64,000 bases of DNA from Fictibacillus nanhaiensis. Lineage in GTDB: Bacteria > Bacillota > Bacilli > Bacillales > Fictibacillaceae. The translations under genes were made by a program, and so were the position numbers. Within the stretch, counting starts at the first letter, position 1, and every line of letters begins with the position of its first letter. The stretch is taken from positions 1 through 64,000 of the forward strand of contig NZ_JAHVJO010000004.1 in assembly GCF_019801215.1 (NCBI RefSeq), written 5' to 3'. Positions 32,781 to 41,622 of the stretch are shown here, piece after piece. The notes below the pieces were generated by a model. It ran no database searches. It was not told where the DNA came from and saw nothing but the letters and a program-made list of their open reading frames with translations.

Positions 32781-34337
32781 ATGAGTATTTTAACGGTACA
32801 AAACTTAAGCCACGGTTTCGGCGACCGGGCAATTTTTAACGATGTTTCTTTCCGTCTTTTAAAAGGTGAGCATATCGGATTAATCGGTGCAAACGGAGAA
32901 GGTAAATCCACCTTCATGAATATTATTACAGGCAAACTTAAGCCAGATGAGGGTAAAGTGGAATGGGCTAAAAAGGTACGTGTCGGCTATCTCGACCAAC
33001 ATACCGTTTTAGAAAAAGGAATGTCGATCCGCGATGCATTAAAGAGTGCGTTTCAGTATCTGCTTGATATGGAAACGGAAATGAACAACATGTATGAAAA
33101 AATGGGAGAGTCTACGCCTGAAGAGCTCGAAAAATTGCTTGAGGATGTTGGGGTTATCCAGGATACTCTTACGAATAACGACTTTTACGTGATCGATGCT
33201 AAAGTAGAAGAGATCGCACGTGGTCTTGGGCTCGACGATATCGGGCTAGACCGTGACGTTCATGACTTGAGCGGTGGTCAGCGTACAAAAGTCTTGCTTG
33301 CCAAGCTTTTATTAGAAAAACCCGAAATCCTTCTGCTCGATGAGCCGACCAACTACTTGGACGAACAGCATATCGAATGGCTGAAGCGCTATTTGCAGGA
33401 ATATGAAAATGCGTTTATTTTGATCTCACATGACATTCCATTTTTGAACAGTGTAATCAACTTGATCTATCATATGGAAAATCAGGAGCTGAATCGCTAT
33501 GTTGGCGACTACGACCATTTTAAATCCGTTCATGAGATGAAAAAATCTCAGCTGGAGGCTGCTTTTAAGCGCCAGCAGCAGGAGATTGCCGGGTTAAAAG
33601 ATTTCGTAGCTCGCAACAAAGCACGTGTTTCCACTCGAAACATGGCGATGTCCCGTCAGAAAAAGCTGGATAAAATGGATGTTATCGAACTGGCAAAAGA
33701 AAAACCGAAGCCCGAATTTAACTTTAAAGAAGCACGTACACCTAGCAAATTGATCTTCGAAACAAAGGAGCTTGTCATCGGTTATGATGAGCCATTGTCT
33801 AAGCCGCTCAACTTGCGTATGGAGCGCGGTCAAAAAATTGCTCTCGTCGGTGCGAACGGTATCGGTAAAACAACATTGCTTCGCAGTATTTTAGGTGAGA
33901 TCAAACCTGTTTCCGGTTCAGTAGATCGCGGTGAAAACTTAGAGATCGGCTATTTTGAACAAGAAATAAAGTCAGCTAACTATAACACGTGTATCGAAGA
34001 AATCTGGAGTGAGTTTCCTGGATTCTCACATCACGAGGTTCGCGCTGCACTTGCCAAGTGCGGTCTCACAACGAAACATATCGAGAGCAAAGTGGAAGTG
34101 CTAAGCGGTGGTGAAAAAGCGAAGGTTCGTCTTTGTAAGCTGATTAACCACGAAAATAATGTTCTCGTGCTGGATGAGCCGACAAACCACTTGGATGTCG
34201 AAGCAAAAAATGAACTGATGCGCGCTTTGAAAGCTTTCAAAGGAAGCGTTCTGCTCATTTCCCATGAGCCGGAATTTTATAAAGAAGTCGCAAACGACGT
34301 ATGGAATTGCGAAAGCTGGACGACGAAAGTGTTTTAG
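32781..34337 (+). CDS. yfmM: ABC-F ATPase, YfmM type
   Basis: A 518-residue soluble tandem ABC protein without membrane segments. Domain 1 has GANGEGKST, LSGGQRTK and LLLDEPTNYLD; domain 2 has GANGIGKTT, LSGGEKAK and LVLDEPTNHLD. Length and sequence fit B. subtilis YfmM, one of the translation-factor-like ABC-F proteins that resolve stalled ribosomes, rather than the drug-resistance type. No attenuator-like leader is visible. It ends in a T-rich terminator shared with the convergent NERD gene. Confidence 0.85.
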   Translation: MSILTVQNLSHGFGDRAIFNDVSFRLLKGEHIGLIGANGEGKSTFMNIITGKLKPDEGKVEWAKKVRVGYLDQHTVLEKGMSIRDALKSAFQYLLDMETEMNNMYEKMGESTPEELEKLLEDVGVIQDTLTNNDFYVIDAKVEEIARGLGLDDIGLDRDVHDLSGGQRTKVLLAKLLLEKPEILLLDEPTNYLDEQHIEWLKRYLQEYENAFILISHDIPFLNSVINLIYHMENQELNRYVGDYDHFKSVHEMKKSQLEAAFKRQQQEIAGLKDFVARNKARVSTRNMAMSRQKKLDKMDVIELAKEKPKPEFNFKEARTPSKLIFETKELVIGYDEPLSKPLNLRMERGQKIALVGANGIGKTTLLRSILGEIKPVSGSVDRGENLEIGYFEQEIKSANYNTCIEEIWSEFPGFSHHEVRAALAKCGLTTKHIESKVEVLSGGEKAKVRLCKLINHENNVLVLDEPTNHLDVEAKNELMRALKAFKGSVLLISHEPEFYKEVANDVWNCESWTTKVF

Positions 34338-34339
34338 TG

Positions 34340-34376
34340 TTACCTCCCTCCCTTTTTAAGGCGGGGGTTTTTTATT
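34340..34376 (+). terminator. Terminator of yfmM
   Basis: A C-rich/G-rich stem (CCTCCC...GGCGGGGG) is followed by T6. It overlaps the stop codon of the convergent gene at 34372. Confidence 0.65.
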
Positions 34377-35349
34377 TTGGAATTGGAAGTGTGTAGGTAG
34401 CGGATTTTCTTAACCCTGTTGGTGTTAAATTCATCGCGGAGAGGAGTTTTTTAGCGGATGATCGTGATTCGATATGCAAAAATTCTCGTATATCCTTATT
34501 TTTAGCAATCGGGTCGAACAAAAGTGCATAGTCTTGTAATGCCTTAACATGTGCATTCATAGATTTGGTCGAGCAGTGTTTGCAAAACCAGTTTCTCTTG
34601 ATCCGCACCATAGGTATCGTATTACAAGAAGGACAAGAGACACCTGTTAGTATGTCACCTGTATTGATATGGTAACTTTTTAAAATATCAGGGTTATGGG
34701 GCGTATGTTGCTTGTTTAGGAGAGAGGATAATTTGTTTCTTTCCTTATTCAAGAGTAAAGCTTCTTCGTGTAATTTTTCATAGTTATTAATTTTTTTTGC
34801 TAAGTTATTTCCTCGAATAATTTTTTGTGCTTTCTTTCCGTATTTTGAAGATGTTCTTATATACGATTTTTGATTTGTAATTACAACGAGGGTATAGAGA
34901 GGAACAGAAGGAAGCTTATGTGCGGCAAGCCATTCGGCAAAATACTTGGCTTGAAGTTCTACCTGATTTATTGGGTCTGGAAACGTCTCATCTACTCCGT
35001 CTCTTGTACGAATGATTTGATCAAATTGATGGTCAAAATATAGATTACCAATGAGGTTCTTTACTTCTAGCAACACACAAAATCGGCTGTGGACAATTAA
35101 AGAATCGATTTGGAAGAAGAGATCTTTATTTTTATCTCTTGGAAGTCTTAAATCCTGGAAAATATCGTAGTGATCGTTAAGCAAGTCAGTCAAGTGAAAG
35201 TCTAATGACATCTCACCTTTAAATCCAGCATTCACTTTTACAAAATCTCCTACAATCTGTTGTTTTTTAGTATGATTTGGTACCATTCGTTCAAGCAACA
35301 CTTCAAGTTTTAACAATTTTATTGGTTTGGATCTAGCCTTTCTAATCAA
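34372..35349 (-). CDS. NERD-domain protein with C-terminal zinc ribbon
   Basis: A 325-residue protein. Residues about 35-150 form a nuclease-related domain (GFKGEMSLDFHLTDLL; FFQIDSLIVHSRFCVLLEVKN), with the D and E-x-K residues of the restriction-like fold visible. A helical linker follows, then a zinc ribbon (CPSC...CKHC, about 237-260) and a short basic domain. NERD proteins are suspected nucleases or DNA-processing proteins and are sometimes linked to defence, but no partner genes occur here. It is monocistronic and its upstream gap carries repeat array A copy 2. Confidence 0.75.
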   Translation of the reverse strand: MIRKARSKPIKLLKLEVLLERMVPNHTKKQQIVGDFVKVNAGFKGEMSLDFHLTDLLNDHYDIFQDLRLPRDKNKDLFFQIDSLIVHSRFCVLLEVKNLIGNLYFDHQFDQIIRTRDGVDETFPDPINQVELQAKYFAEWLAAHKLPSVPLYTLVVITNQKSYIRTSSKYGKKAQKIIRGNNLAKKINNYEKLHEEALLLNKERNKLSSLLNKQHTPHNPDILKSYHINTGDILTGVSCPSCNTIPMVRIKRNWFCKHCSTKSMNAHVKALQDYALLFDPIAKNKDIREFLHIESRSSAKKLLSAMNLTPTGLRKSATYTLPIPK

Positions 35350-35440
35350 CTTATCACCTCTTCCTTACATATCAACAAAAATACCAACAAAAAAGAGTTC
35401 TTTACAAGTTAGCAAATTACCTTCTATAGAAGCGAAAAAA

Positions 35441-35559
35441 TTTATGAGCCCTAAACGGAGATTTATGATCCTTCAAATTTTTTTATGATCCTTCAAAAAA
35501 GTTTATGATCCTTTAATTTTTTTTATGATCCCTCAAATTATTTTATAGGCTTTTCGACA
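35441..35559. repeat. 20-nt tandem array, family A copy 2
   Basis: Six consecutive 20-nt units start at 35441, 35461, 35481, 35501, 35521 and 35541. The core is TTTATGATCCTTCAAA plus four variable bases. The last unit is TTTATAGGCTTTTCGAC, as in copy 3 and inverted in copy 1. The array occupies most of the 35350-35652 gap between two minus-strand genes; nothing else is visible apart from the terminator at its right. Confidence 0.88.
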
Positions 35560-35611
35560 CTTATCGCCCCCCATTAAAAATCTGTAACTCATTCACTGCC
35601 CGAGTCCCTCC

Positions 35612-35647
35612 TCATAAAAAAACCTCCTGCCGTAATAGCAAGAGGTA
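35612..35647 (-). terminator. Terminator of yfmR
   Basis: On the minus strand ACCTC and GAGGT form the base of a hairpin with an inner TTGC/GGCA pairing, followed by T6. Confidence 0.75.
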
Positions 35648-35652
35648 ATCAA

Positions 35653-37554
35653 TTAATTATTCAGTTCTTCTACGATCAGGGAAAGCTCTTCCCAGCGCTC
35701 CATCGTTGTCTCAAGCTCTGTTTCGACTTTCTTTTGTTCCGCAAAAAGCTCACTGATCCGTCCAAAATCGCTTCCTGCAGCAACGATGTCAGCCTCTAGC
35801 TGCTCTTTCTTTTCTTCGAGCTGCATAATCCGGTCTTCAATGGTATCCCACTCTTGCTGCTCTTTATAAGATAGCTTCTTCCGCTTCTCTTTGCGGGGCT
35901 GACTTGCAACACTCTCTGCATCACTTTCTTTTTTCAAAGAAGCAGCTAGCTCATCTCGTTCTTTTTTCTCATCCATATAGTCCGAATAGCTGCCCTGAAA
36001 GCGAACAACCTGACCCTCTCCTTCAAAAGCAAGCAGATGATCGACTACGCGATCAAGAAAATAACGATCATGAGAAACGGTCAAAACAACGCCAGGGAAA
36101 TGTTCCAAATACTCTTCTAGAATCCCCAGAGTCTGAATGTCCAGATCGTTTGTCGGCTCATCCAAAAACAACACGTTAGGCTCTTCCATAAGCACTTTCA
36201 ACATATAAAGACGGCGCTTCTCTCCGCCTGACAGCTTTCGAATGTAAGTGTATTGCATATACCGTGGAAAGAGGAATCTCTCCAGCATTTGTTCTGCCGT
36301 AATGGACTGTCCATCAACCGTACTGATAACCTGTGCAGTTTCCTTCACATAATCTACGACTCGTAAATTTCCATCAAGCTCATCATGATCTTGGGTGTAG
36401 TAGCCAATTTTCACCGTTTCGCCGACATCTATATTCCCGGAATCAGGCTTCATTCTGCCTGCCAGCATATTTAATAGCGTCGTTTTTCCGCTCCCGTTAG
36501 GACCGATGATCCCAAGCCGCTCGCCAGGAACTATCAAATAATCAAGATCCTTAACGAGCTGTCTGCCATCCAGACTTTTCGACAGAGCTTCCACTTCGAT
36601 CACTTTTTTTCCGAGACGATGTGAGCCTATTGCAAATTCAATGGATCCTTTTACGGCCGGGCCAGACTCTTCCTGCAGATTCTCTACCCGCTGGATCCGC
36701 GCTTTTTGCTTTGTCGAACGAGCTTTAGCTCCTCGCCGTAACCAAGCTAATTCCCTCCGCAGCGTGTTTTGCCTTTTATCTTCATTCTGCATGGCGATTT
36801 CTTCACGTTCTGCCTTTTTTTCCAAATACGTTTCATAATTGCCCTCATATGCATAGAGGCTGCCGTTATCCAGCTCGAAAATGAAGTTCGTTACGCGATT
36901 TAGGAAATAACGGTCATGGGTAACCATGAGCAAAGCACCTTTATAGCTCGCTAAAAAGGTTTCCAGCCATTCCACCGTTTCATTATCAAGATGGTTTGTC
37001 GGCTCATCCAAAATAAGAAGGTCGGCTGGTTGAATCAATGCTTTTGCAATCGCAACACGCTTTTTTTGACCACCGCTCAAATGCTTTACTTTACGTGAAA
37101 AATCGCGCAGTCCTAGCTTTGTTAATACGGTCTTAGCAACCGTGTTGGCTTCCCATGCTTCATATTCGTCCATTTTTTGCTGTTGTTGCATTAATCGCTG
37201 CAGCTTTTTCTCATTTGAAGGATCCGCTTCAAGATCGATTAAAGCTTGTTCATAATCGCGCATCGTTCGCATAATGAGAGATTCACCATAATAGATCTGG
37301 TCCAGAACAGTAAGCTCCACTTCTAGTTCAGGCTCCTGAGCGACGTACTCGATCTGAAACTGATTGGCGTGAAGGATGGTGCCCTTTTCTGCAGACTCCA
37401 GTCCAGCAAGTGCTTTTAATAGAGATGACTTGCCCGTTCCGTTCGGGCCAATTAAGCCGATTCGTTGTTTTTCGCTTATGGAAAATGAGATTTCGTCAAA
37501 GAGCGTTTTCTCACCATATGTTTTATATAATTTTTCTACTTGTATAATACTCAA
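35653..37554 (-). CDS. yfmR: ABC-F ATPase, YfmR/Uup type
   Basis: A 633-residue tandem ABC protein with GPNGTGKSS, LSGGQKKR and LILDEPTNHLD in domain 1, and GPNGSGKTT, LSGGEKRR and LFLDEPTNDLD in domain 2. The last 70 residues form a coiled-coil C-terminal domain (EWDTIEDRIMQLEEKKEQLE), the hallmark of Uup/YfmR. Such proteins help translation through difficult sequences such as polyproline. It is monocistronic with a terminator. Confidence 0.88.
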   Translation of the reverse strand: MSIIQVEKLYKTYGEKTLFDEISFSISEKQRIGLIGPNGTGKSSLLKALAGLESAEKGTILHANQFQIEYVAQEPELEVELTVLDQIYYGESLIMRTMRDYEQALIDLEADPSNEKKLQRLMQQQQKMDEYEAWEANTVAKTVLTKLGLRDFSRKVKHLSGGQKKRVAIAKALIQPADLLILDEPTNHLDNETVEWLETFLASYKGALLMVTHDRYFLNRVTNFIFELDNGSLYAYEGNYETYLEKKAEREEIAMQNEDKRQNTLRRELAWLRRGAKARSTKQKARIQRVENLQEESGPAVKGSIEFAIGSHRLGKKVIEVEALSKSLDGRQLVKDLDYLIVPGERLGIIGPNGSGKTTLLNMLAGRMKPDSGNIDVGETVKIGYYTQDHDELDGNLRVVDYVKETAQVISTVDGQSITAEQMLERFLFPRYMQYTYIRKLSGGEKRRLYMLKVLMEEPNVLFLDEPTNDLDIQTLGILEEYLEHFPGVVLTVSHDRYFLDRVVDHLLAFEGEGQVVRFQGSYSDYMDEKKERDELAASLKKESDAESVASQPRKEKRKKLSYKEQQEWDTIEDRIMQLEEKKEQLEADIVAAGSDFGRISELFAEQKKVETELETTMERWEELSLIVEELNN

Positions 37555-37632
37555 ACAAAATCATTCCTTACCGTAAAAGTCTTTCTTCTATTGTAGCTCA
37601 ACCCCGTCAGAATAGCATCTTTGCCTAATGAT

Positions 37633-37957
37633 TTGGGTTCTGATGCTATCTTTGTTATAGTGTTTATATGTCTGAAAAGGAGTGGGCACGTTTTAAAGCT
37701 CAAAACGGATGCCGCTATTTTCGCCCGTAGTTCGGCTTGGCTTTTATCTTGTTGTGAGTACCGACCGCAAAAATCGGTGCTATATTCTTGCGTTTTTTAC
37801 CGCGCTTTTAACTTCAAGTTTTTTTCACTCCTCTATGCTCTATTGCATAAAAAGCTCTAGTTTTACCCAACCTGTTACCTTTTTCATAATCTTGTTATCC
37901 GTTGAGCAAACTAACGTGACCCATTTCATGAAAAACGAAAAGGAGAGATTTTTTTAC
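37633..37957 (+). promoter_or_regulatory. putP promoter and long leader
   Basis: TTGGGT (37633-37638) and TATAGT (37656-37661) are 17 bp apart. This gives a leader of about 290 nt before the putP ATG. The leader frame stays open in phase with putP from 37709, but there is no ribosome site at that ATG. A small ACCGA/TCGGT hairpin is seen at about 37758-37778. No known riboswitch is apparent. Confidence 0.45.
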
Positions 37958-39436
37958 ATGCAATTAGAAGTACTTATTTCTTTAATTATTTACATGATTG
38001 GTATGCTTTATATTGGCTACTGGGCATATAAGAAAACATCGGATCTGTCTGATTATATGCTTGGTGGAAGAGGATTGGGTCCAGGTGTTACCGCATTATC
38101 TGCTGGTGCATCAGATATGAGTGGATGGATGCTCATGGGACTTCCTGGTGCCATGTATGCAGATGGTTTAAGCAGCATCTGGATTGCTGTCGGTCTAACG
38201 GTCGGTGCTTATTTGAACTATATCCTTGTTGCACCGCGCTTACGTACGTATACGGAAGTCGCTGATGATTCGATTACGATTCCAGATTACCTCGAAAACC
38301 GTTTTAATGATAAGCAAAAAATATTACGAATTGTATCCGGACTCGTTATTATCATCTTCTTTACTCTATATGCTTCTGCAGGACTTGTATCTGGAGGAAA
38401 GTTATTTGAAAGTGCGTTCGGGACGAGTTATTTGACCGGAATGCTGATTACAGTCGGAGTTGTCGTTGCCTATACCCTTTTCGGCGGATTTTTAGCCGTA
38501 AGCTGGACAGACTTTGTACAAGGCTGTATCATGTTTATCGCTCTTATCTTAGTGCCAATCGTTGCATTTACGGAAGTTGGCGACACTCAAACTTTAATTG
38601 ATACTGTCCGATCAGTAGATCCCTCCCTGCTTCAGGTATCAAAAGGACTTACAACACTTGGTCTTTTGTCTCTGCTAGCTTGGGGATTAGGGTACTTTGG
38701 CCAGCCTCACATCATTGTTCGATTTATGGCCATCACTTCTGTAAAAGAAATTAAAACAGCCCGAAGAATCGGTATGAGCTGGATGATTATCTCCATTATC
38801 GGAGCCTTGCTAACTGGCTTAATCGGGATCGCATGGTTTGAACAATCAGCGAGAACGCTCGATGATCCGGAAACGGTGTTTATCGTATTTGCAAACATCT
38901 TGTTCCACCCGTTCATTACAGGCTTCTTATTAGCAGCCATATTAGCAGCCATCATGAGTACGATCTCTTCACAGCTGCTCGTTACTTCATCAGCTGTAAC
39001 AGAAGACTTTTACAAGCAATTCTTAAAAAAGAATGCTTCTGATAAAGAGCTTGTATTGATCGGAAGACTTGCAGTATTGACGGTTGCGGTTATAGCCGTG
39101 ATGTTATCACTCAATCCGAACGACACGATCCTAAGTCTTGTCGGTTATGCATGGGCTGGTTTCGGTTCAGCATTCGGTCCATTAGTCTTATTAAGCCTTT
39201 ACTGGAAACGCATGACAAAATGGGGAGCACTAGCTGGTATTATCGTTGGTGCGGCTACTGTTTTAACATGGGTACAGTTCCCAGCCTTAAAAGAAGCTGT
39301 TTATGAAATGATTCCAGGATTCTTCCTAAGTATGCTAGCGGTTATAATCGTAAGCTTAGTAACGAAGGACCCATCGAATAAAGTACAAGACCAGTTCGAT
39401 GATATGGAAGAAACGTTAGATAACAACACAAATTAA
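37958..39436 (+). CDS. putP: Sodium/proline symporter PutP family
   Basis: A 492-residue sodium:solute symporter with about 12-13 helices. Conserved features include YMLGGRGLGPGVTALSAGASDMSGW, GYFGQPHIIVRFMA and IMSTISSQLLVTSSAVTEDFY, the last bearing sodium-binding serines. It imports proline with sodium. The start is ATG 37958-37960 after AAGGAGAG. An open in-phase extension of 83 codons upstream has no membrane-protein character and no ribosome site. It could be a housekeeping PutP or an osmoregulated OpuE. Confidence 0.85.
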   Translation: MQLEVLISLIIYMIGMLYIGYWAYKKTSDLSDYMLGGRGLGPGVTALSAGASDMSGWMLMGLPGAMYADGLSSIWIAVGLTVGAYLNYILVAPRLRTYTEVADDSITIPDYLENRFNDKQKILRIVSGLVIIIFFTLYASAGLVSGGKLFESAFGTSYLTGMLITVGVVVAYTLFGGFLAVSWTDFVQGCIMFIALILVPIVAFTEVGDTQTLIDTVRSVDPSLLQVSKGLTTLGLLSLLAWGLGYFGQPHIIVRFMAITSVKEIKTARRIGMSWMIISIIGALLTGLIGIAWFEQSARTLDDPETVFIVFANILFHPFITGFLLAAILAAIMSTISSQLLVTSSAVTEDFYKQFLKKNASDKELVLIGRLAVLTVAVIAVMLSLNPNDTILSLVGYAWAGFGSAFGPLVLLSLYWKRMTKWGALAGIIVGAATVLTWVQFPALKEAVYEMIPGFFLSMLAVIIVSLVTKDPSNKVQDQFDDMEETLDNNTN

Positions 39437-39437
39437 T

Positions 39438-39476
39438 ACAAAAAAAGCGTTCCTATTTTCAGGAGCGCTTTTTATT
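39438..39476. terminator. Bidirectional terminator between putP and fni
   Basis: AAAGCG-TTCC pairs with GGAG-CGCTTT, with an A-run on the left and a T-run on the right. Confidence 0.8.
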
Positions 39477-40518
39477 ATGATTTTTTAAACAAACGTTTAG
39501 TTGATGCCAGTTCCTGAATGGTCGAAACGCCGATTCCAAACATAGCAGCCCTAAATTCAAACTCAATCCGATCCATTTGTAAATGTAAACTCTCTGCATC
39601 TTTCTCAATAGCAGAATGCAGTAATGTACGGCCAAACCCTGCAAGATCTGCTCCTAAAGCAATGGACTTTGCTGCATCAACGCCATGCTTCAACCCGCCA
39701 CTAGCAATCAAGGGTATTTCTTTGGTTACTTCACGAACACTCACAATGCTCTCTGCTGTTGGGAGTCCCCAGTCTAAAAACGCCTCAGCTGCTTTTTTTC
39801 TTGTTTCATCCTTTGAACGATAGCTTTCCACTTGAACCCACGACGTTCCACCAGCTCCAGCTGCATCAATAAAAGAAACACCTGCAGAAATCAGCTTTTT
39901 AGCTGTATCGCCATCAATCCCCATTCCTACTTCCTTCACTCCAATTGGAACAGCTAGTTCTTTTGCTAGGTTCTCTATTTTTTTTAGCAAGTTTGAAAAA
40001 TCGGTATCCCCTTCTGGCTGAAACACTTCCTGTAAAGTATTCAAATGCAGAACGAGAGCATCTGCTTCAGCAATTTCCACAGCCCGCCAGCATTCGTCCG
40101 CACCGAACCCGTAATTTAACTGGACCGCTCCAATATTTGCGATCACTGGTACATCAGGTGCCCACTTTCTAATTTGAAACGTATAAGCAAGCTCCTCTTT
40201 TTCAACAGCTGCCCTCATAGACCCAAGACCGATTGCCCAGCCTCTTTCCTGTGCGGCAAGAGCCAGATTCTGATTAATTTTATAGGCAGTTTCCGTACCT
40301 CCTGTCATGGAACTGATCAAAAAAGGAGTACGGACTTTTTTATTTATGAACGCCGTTGCCAAAGACACATCTTTAAAAGCAATTTCAGGCAGTGCATTTG
40401 GAAGGAACACATACTTCTCAAATCCTGTTGTAATGTTCTTGCCTTCCACATCTTCCTCTAAGCTAATCCTGATATGCTCTGTTTTCCGTTTCTCTGTAAG
40501 ATCTTTTGGTATATCCAA
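39475..40518 (-). CDS. fni: Type 2 isopentenyl-diphosphate isomerase
   Basis: A 347-residue FMN- and NADPH-dependent enzyme that interconverts isopentenyl and dimethylallyl diphosphate. Conserved stretches are RKTEHIRISL at the start, FLISSMTGG, GLGSMRAA, VKEVGMGI, GAGGTSWVQVE and the flavin-binding IASGGL...GADLAGFGR. The TTG start at 40516-40518 follows GGAGGGGGG and gives the usual length. The open frame extends 35 codons upstream without family similarity. Confidence 0.9.
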   Translation of the reverse strand: MDIPKDLTEKRKTEHIRISLEEDVEGKNITTGFEKYVFLPNALPEIAFKDVSLATAFINKKVRTPFLISSMTGGTETAYKINQNLALAAQERGWAIGLGSMRAAVEKEELAYTFQIRKWAPDVPVIANIGAVQLNYGFGADECWRAVEIAEADALVLHLNTLQEVFQPEGDTDFSNLLKKIENLAKELAVPIGVKEVGMGIDGDTAKKLISAGVSFIDAAGAGGTSWVQVESYRSKDETRKKAAEAFLDWGLPTAESIVSVREVTKEIPLIASGGLKHGVDAAKSIALGADLAGFGRTLLHSAIEKDAESLHLQMDRIEFEFRAAMFGIGVSTIQELASTKRLFKKS

Positions 40519-40759
40519 GTATGGTTCCCCCCTCCAACTGTTATTACTATATCTCCGAAAAAACCTACTTTTACACTTTACCTCTTCTAAACAGCATGCG
40601 CTACTAATGATGTTTTCAATCAAAGGAGCTCTGAACCGGGTCTAACCCCAATAATCTATTCCCAACCTGAATGGAGTAATTACCCGACATGTTAGCTCCG
40701 ATTCTGTACTCAAAAAAGGAAAGCTTTATTTTTCCGTTTTTAAAATTAGGATAACTAAA

Positions 40760-40788
40760 TTACATAGTTTTGCAAAGTGAGGTATGAT
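40760..40788 (+). promoter_or_regulatory. Probable promoter of the GNAT gene
   Basis: TTACAT (40760-40765) and TATGAT (40783-40788) are 17 bp apart, 36 bp before the acetyltransferase. The rest of the 40519-40824 gap shows nothing I can name. Confidence 0.5.
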
Positions 40789-40824
40789 ACACTACCAATT
40801 AAAACATGATATGGGGGTTTATGT

Positions 40825-41340
40825 ATGGAAATTCGGCTGCTTGCTCCACCTGATGCAAAAAAATATTGGGACCTTCGTTTAGAGGCATTGAAAATAAATC
40901 CTGAAGCCTTTTCAACAAGTTATGAAGAATCTGTTCAAAGAAAAAATCCAATTGAACAAGTTACAAATAGACTAAACGAAGATGGGTCTTTTACATTTGG
41001 AGCTTTTCAGAACAATGAACTTATCGGTGTTGTTACATTAGTTGCAGAAAAAACCATTAAAATGAAGCATAGAGGCAATATTTATGCTATGTATATAACT
41101 CCTGACTATCGTAATAAAGGTACAGGAAGAGCAATATTAAACGAAGCAATCAATCATGCCAAAACAATTCCCAATATTATCAAATTAAATTTAACCGTTG
41201 TATCAACTAATAAAAATGCAAAAAAACTATATACATCATTAGGATTTAAAACTTTTGGATTTGAAGAAAAAGCTTTAAAGGTAAAAGAAACCTATTATGA
41301 TGAAGAACTGATGGTTCTTTTCTTAAATAAAAACCTCTAA
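40825..41340 (+). CDS. GNAT-family N-acetyltransferase
   Basis: A 171-residue GNAT protein. The acetyl-CoA-binding motif is in MYITPDYRNKGTGRAILNEA (about 91-110), followed by the N-A-x-x-L-Y-x-x-LGF signature (NAKKLYTSLGF). The substrate is unknown. Its codon use is visibly more A+T-rich than its neighbours, which could mean recent acquisition. It is flanked by its own promoter and terminator. Confidence 0.8.
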   Translation: MEIRLLAPPDAKKYWDLRLEALKINPEAFSTSYEESVQRKNPIEQVTNRLNEDGSFTFGAFQNNELIGVVTLVAEKTIKMKHRGNIYAMYITPDYRNKGTGRAILNEAINHAKTIPNIIKLNLTVVSTNKNAKKLYTSLGFKTFGFEEKALKVKETYYDEELMVLFLNKNL

Positions 41341-41365
41341 AAAGTTTCACAATTTTTCACAAAAT

Positions 41366-41394
41366 ATAAAAAGCCTGCTTTTTTTGCAGGCTCT
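41366..41394. terminator. Bidirectional terminator
   Basis: AGCCTGC-T7-GCAGGCT, with A-rich sequence to the left, between convergent genes ending at 41340 and 41394. Confidence 0.75.
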
Positions 41395-41579
41395 TATAGT
41401 TTGTTTGTTCCATTAGATTCTTCATCATTTTTATGATTAAGATAGCTTTCTTCCTGATTTTTTGGCTTTTTCTTTCTTGTCTGGCGCACAATGAGTATTA
41501 CGATAAGAATAACCAACAATAAGCTGACGTTTAAAAAGCCGCCTAAAAATTTAAAAGAATCTGCAATAAAGTTGTCCAT
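41394..41579 (-). CDS. Small single-span membrane protein (61 aa)
   Basis: One hydrophobic helix (LNVSLLLVILIVILIV) is followed by RQTRKKKPKNQEE and a hydrophilic tail. AGAGGTG lies seven bases before the ATG. It follows the KinB-like kinase by 43 bp in the same direction and may be co-transcribed. No family recognised; it does not resemble KapB, the known KinB partner. Confidence 0.6.
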   Translation of the reverse strand: MDNFIADSFKFLGGFLNVSLLLVILIVILIVRQTRKKKPKNQEESYLNHKNDEESNGTNKL

Positions 41580-41622
41580 GCTGTTTCACCTCTTTTCAGC
41601 ATTTTCCCCTTTCATACAGATT

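Noticed and set aside
41394-41579. KapB partner of KinB
   Set aside because: KapB is about twice as long and soluble; this is a 61-residue single-span protein.
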